From assembly GCF_019097595.1 (NCBI RefSeq), contig NC_080715.1, positions 11,613,573 through 11,677,572 of the forward strand: a DNA stretch of 64,000 bases, given 5' to 3'. Origin of the DNA: Hemibagrus wyckioides (Eukaryota > Chordata > Actinopteri > Siluriformes > Bagridae). The notes under the pieces were generated by a model. The model saw only the letters and a program-made list of their open reading frames with translations, was not told where the DNA came from and ran no database searches. Position 1 is the stretch's first letter; each line of letters opens with the position of its first letter. Shown one piece after another: positions 63,448 through 64,000 of the stretch. Made by a program: the position numbers and the translations under genes.

Positions 63448-64000
63448 GTCTGAGAGTGCTGCTTTGAACTCAAATATACTGCACTCTTCTGTAATCTGTG
63501 TAGGGTAGTGGGCTCAGGGAGTACGAGCGTGAACATTTATTTCCACCACCTGGCTGACACCCTTGACACTTTTGACGCCCTCACCTTGCCCTCAGGCACA
63601 TGTTAAAAAAAAGTCAAGTCGGCCACAAGGAGCCTCTCTGGGGTCACAGGTGCCGACATGCAGCCGCCACCCAAGGCATCCCCACTCTAATTAGGCTCTG
63701 TAGGGGTGCTGGAGAGAGGAAGGAGGGGGGAATTGGACAGGTCCAAGCACATCACACTCCCTCAGGCTTCTGAAGGCAAGCAGAACACTCACGCCTCAGT
63801 GGAAGAAATAAAATACAAACAGAATAGAAGTGTTTTAAAAGATAAAGCTAAAGCAGAGAGATATCAGCGTGAGAGGGACAAGAGACAGAAGAAAAGTGGG
63901 TCTTAATGGAGATTTGAGGAAAACCATTTATACGTTAAATTCATTTCTGTCTCCTGAATAGTTCTAGTTGATGCCTAGATCTAAGTTTCCACAAATGTTC

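Larger units (their letters stand above)
58566..64000 (-). other. igfbp2: igfbp2 intron 1 (partial) and flanking repeats
   Basis: From the exon 2 acceptor to the window edge there is no GC-rich exon encoding an IGFBP N-terminal domain, so this is read as part of a large first intron. It is rich in repeat relics: a SINE (58795-59115), coding-like debris (59460-60150), a LINE 3' end (60640-60880), a deleted Tc1-like element (61561-61968) and an abundant fish repeat (62318-62500). The part after 62500 shows no recognisable feature except a 13-base tandem duplication at 63422-63447. Confidence 0.7.

Noticed and set aside
63590..63680. GC-richer stretch considered as igfbp2 exon 1
   Set aside because: It encodes no GCGCC motif, no cysteine-rich domain and no signal peptide in any frame.
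1..64000. CRISPR arrays, bacterial operons, phage or other prokaryotic systems; tRNA or rRNA genes
   Set aside because: The DNA is vertebrate. No spaced direct repeats, ribosome-binding sites or structured RNA genes were recognised; tRNA-like boxes occur only in SINEs.

Overview
The window is vertebrate nuclear DNA, almost certainly from a ray-finned fish (an otophysan such as a catfish is my best guess). Evidence: two intron-containing vertebrate genes with normal GT-AG introns, about 60% AT non-coding DNA, many short microsatellites, and a typical teleost repeat mix of Tc1-like transposons, jockey-superfamily LINEs and tRNA-derived SINEs. The order-level guess rests only on the style of the repeats.

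Two genes are present, tail to tail. igfbp5 lies on the + strand, complete in four coding exons between 38468 and 46077, and predicts a 269-residue secreted IGF-binding protein. A CpG-rich promoter precedes it and a 3' UTR of about 3.9 kb probably follows. igfbp2 lies on the - strand; its coding exons 4, 3 and 2 sit at 54719-54877, 56127-56267 and 58411-58565. Its first exon, which encodes the signal peptide and the N-terminal IGF-binding domain, is not seen and should lie beyond the right edge. The convergent igfbp2-igfbp5 pair is the arrangement known across vertebrates. Both proteins are extracellular carriers and modulators of insulin-like growth factors, each with a C-terminal thyroglobulin type-1 domain.

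Layout: 1-608, part of a Tc1-like transposon whose reading frame is open to the window edge. 609-37900, a gene desert upstream of igfbp5 holding one Tc1 relic (4893-5112), two broken LINEs (23080-25210 on +, 29515-32135 on -) and microsatellites; the rest is unique-looking non-coding DNA that may carry igfbp5 regulatory elements. 37940-49955, igfbp5. 49956-52480, intergenic, with a SINE and two inverted repeats. 52480-64000, igfbp2 3' UTR, exons 4 to 2 and part of intron 1, with another SINE, a solo LINE 3' end, a deleted Tc1-like element and other repeat relics.

I found no RNA gene, no CRISPR array and no undescribed system. The most useful leads are an arginine-to-leucine change in the heparin-binding/nuclear-localisation motif of igfbp5, a tandem (NAGNAG) acceptor at igfbp2 exon 2, the open transposase frame at the left edge, and a near-palindrome between the two convergent genes.
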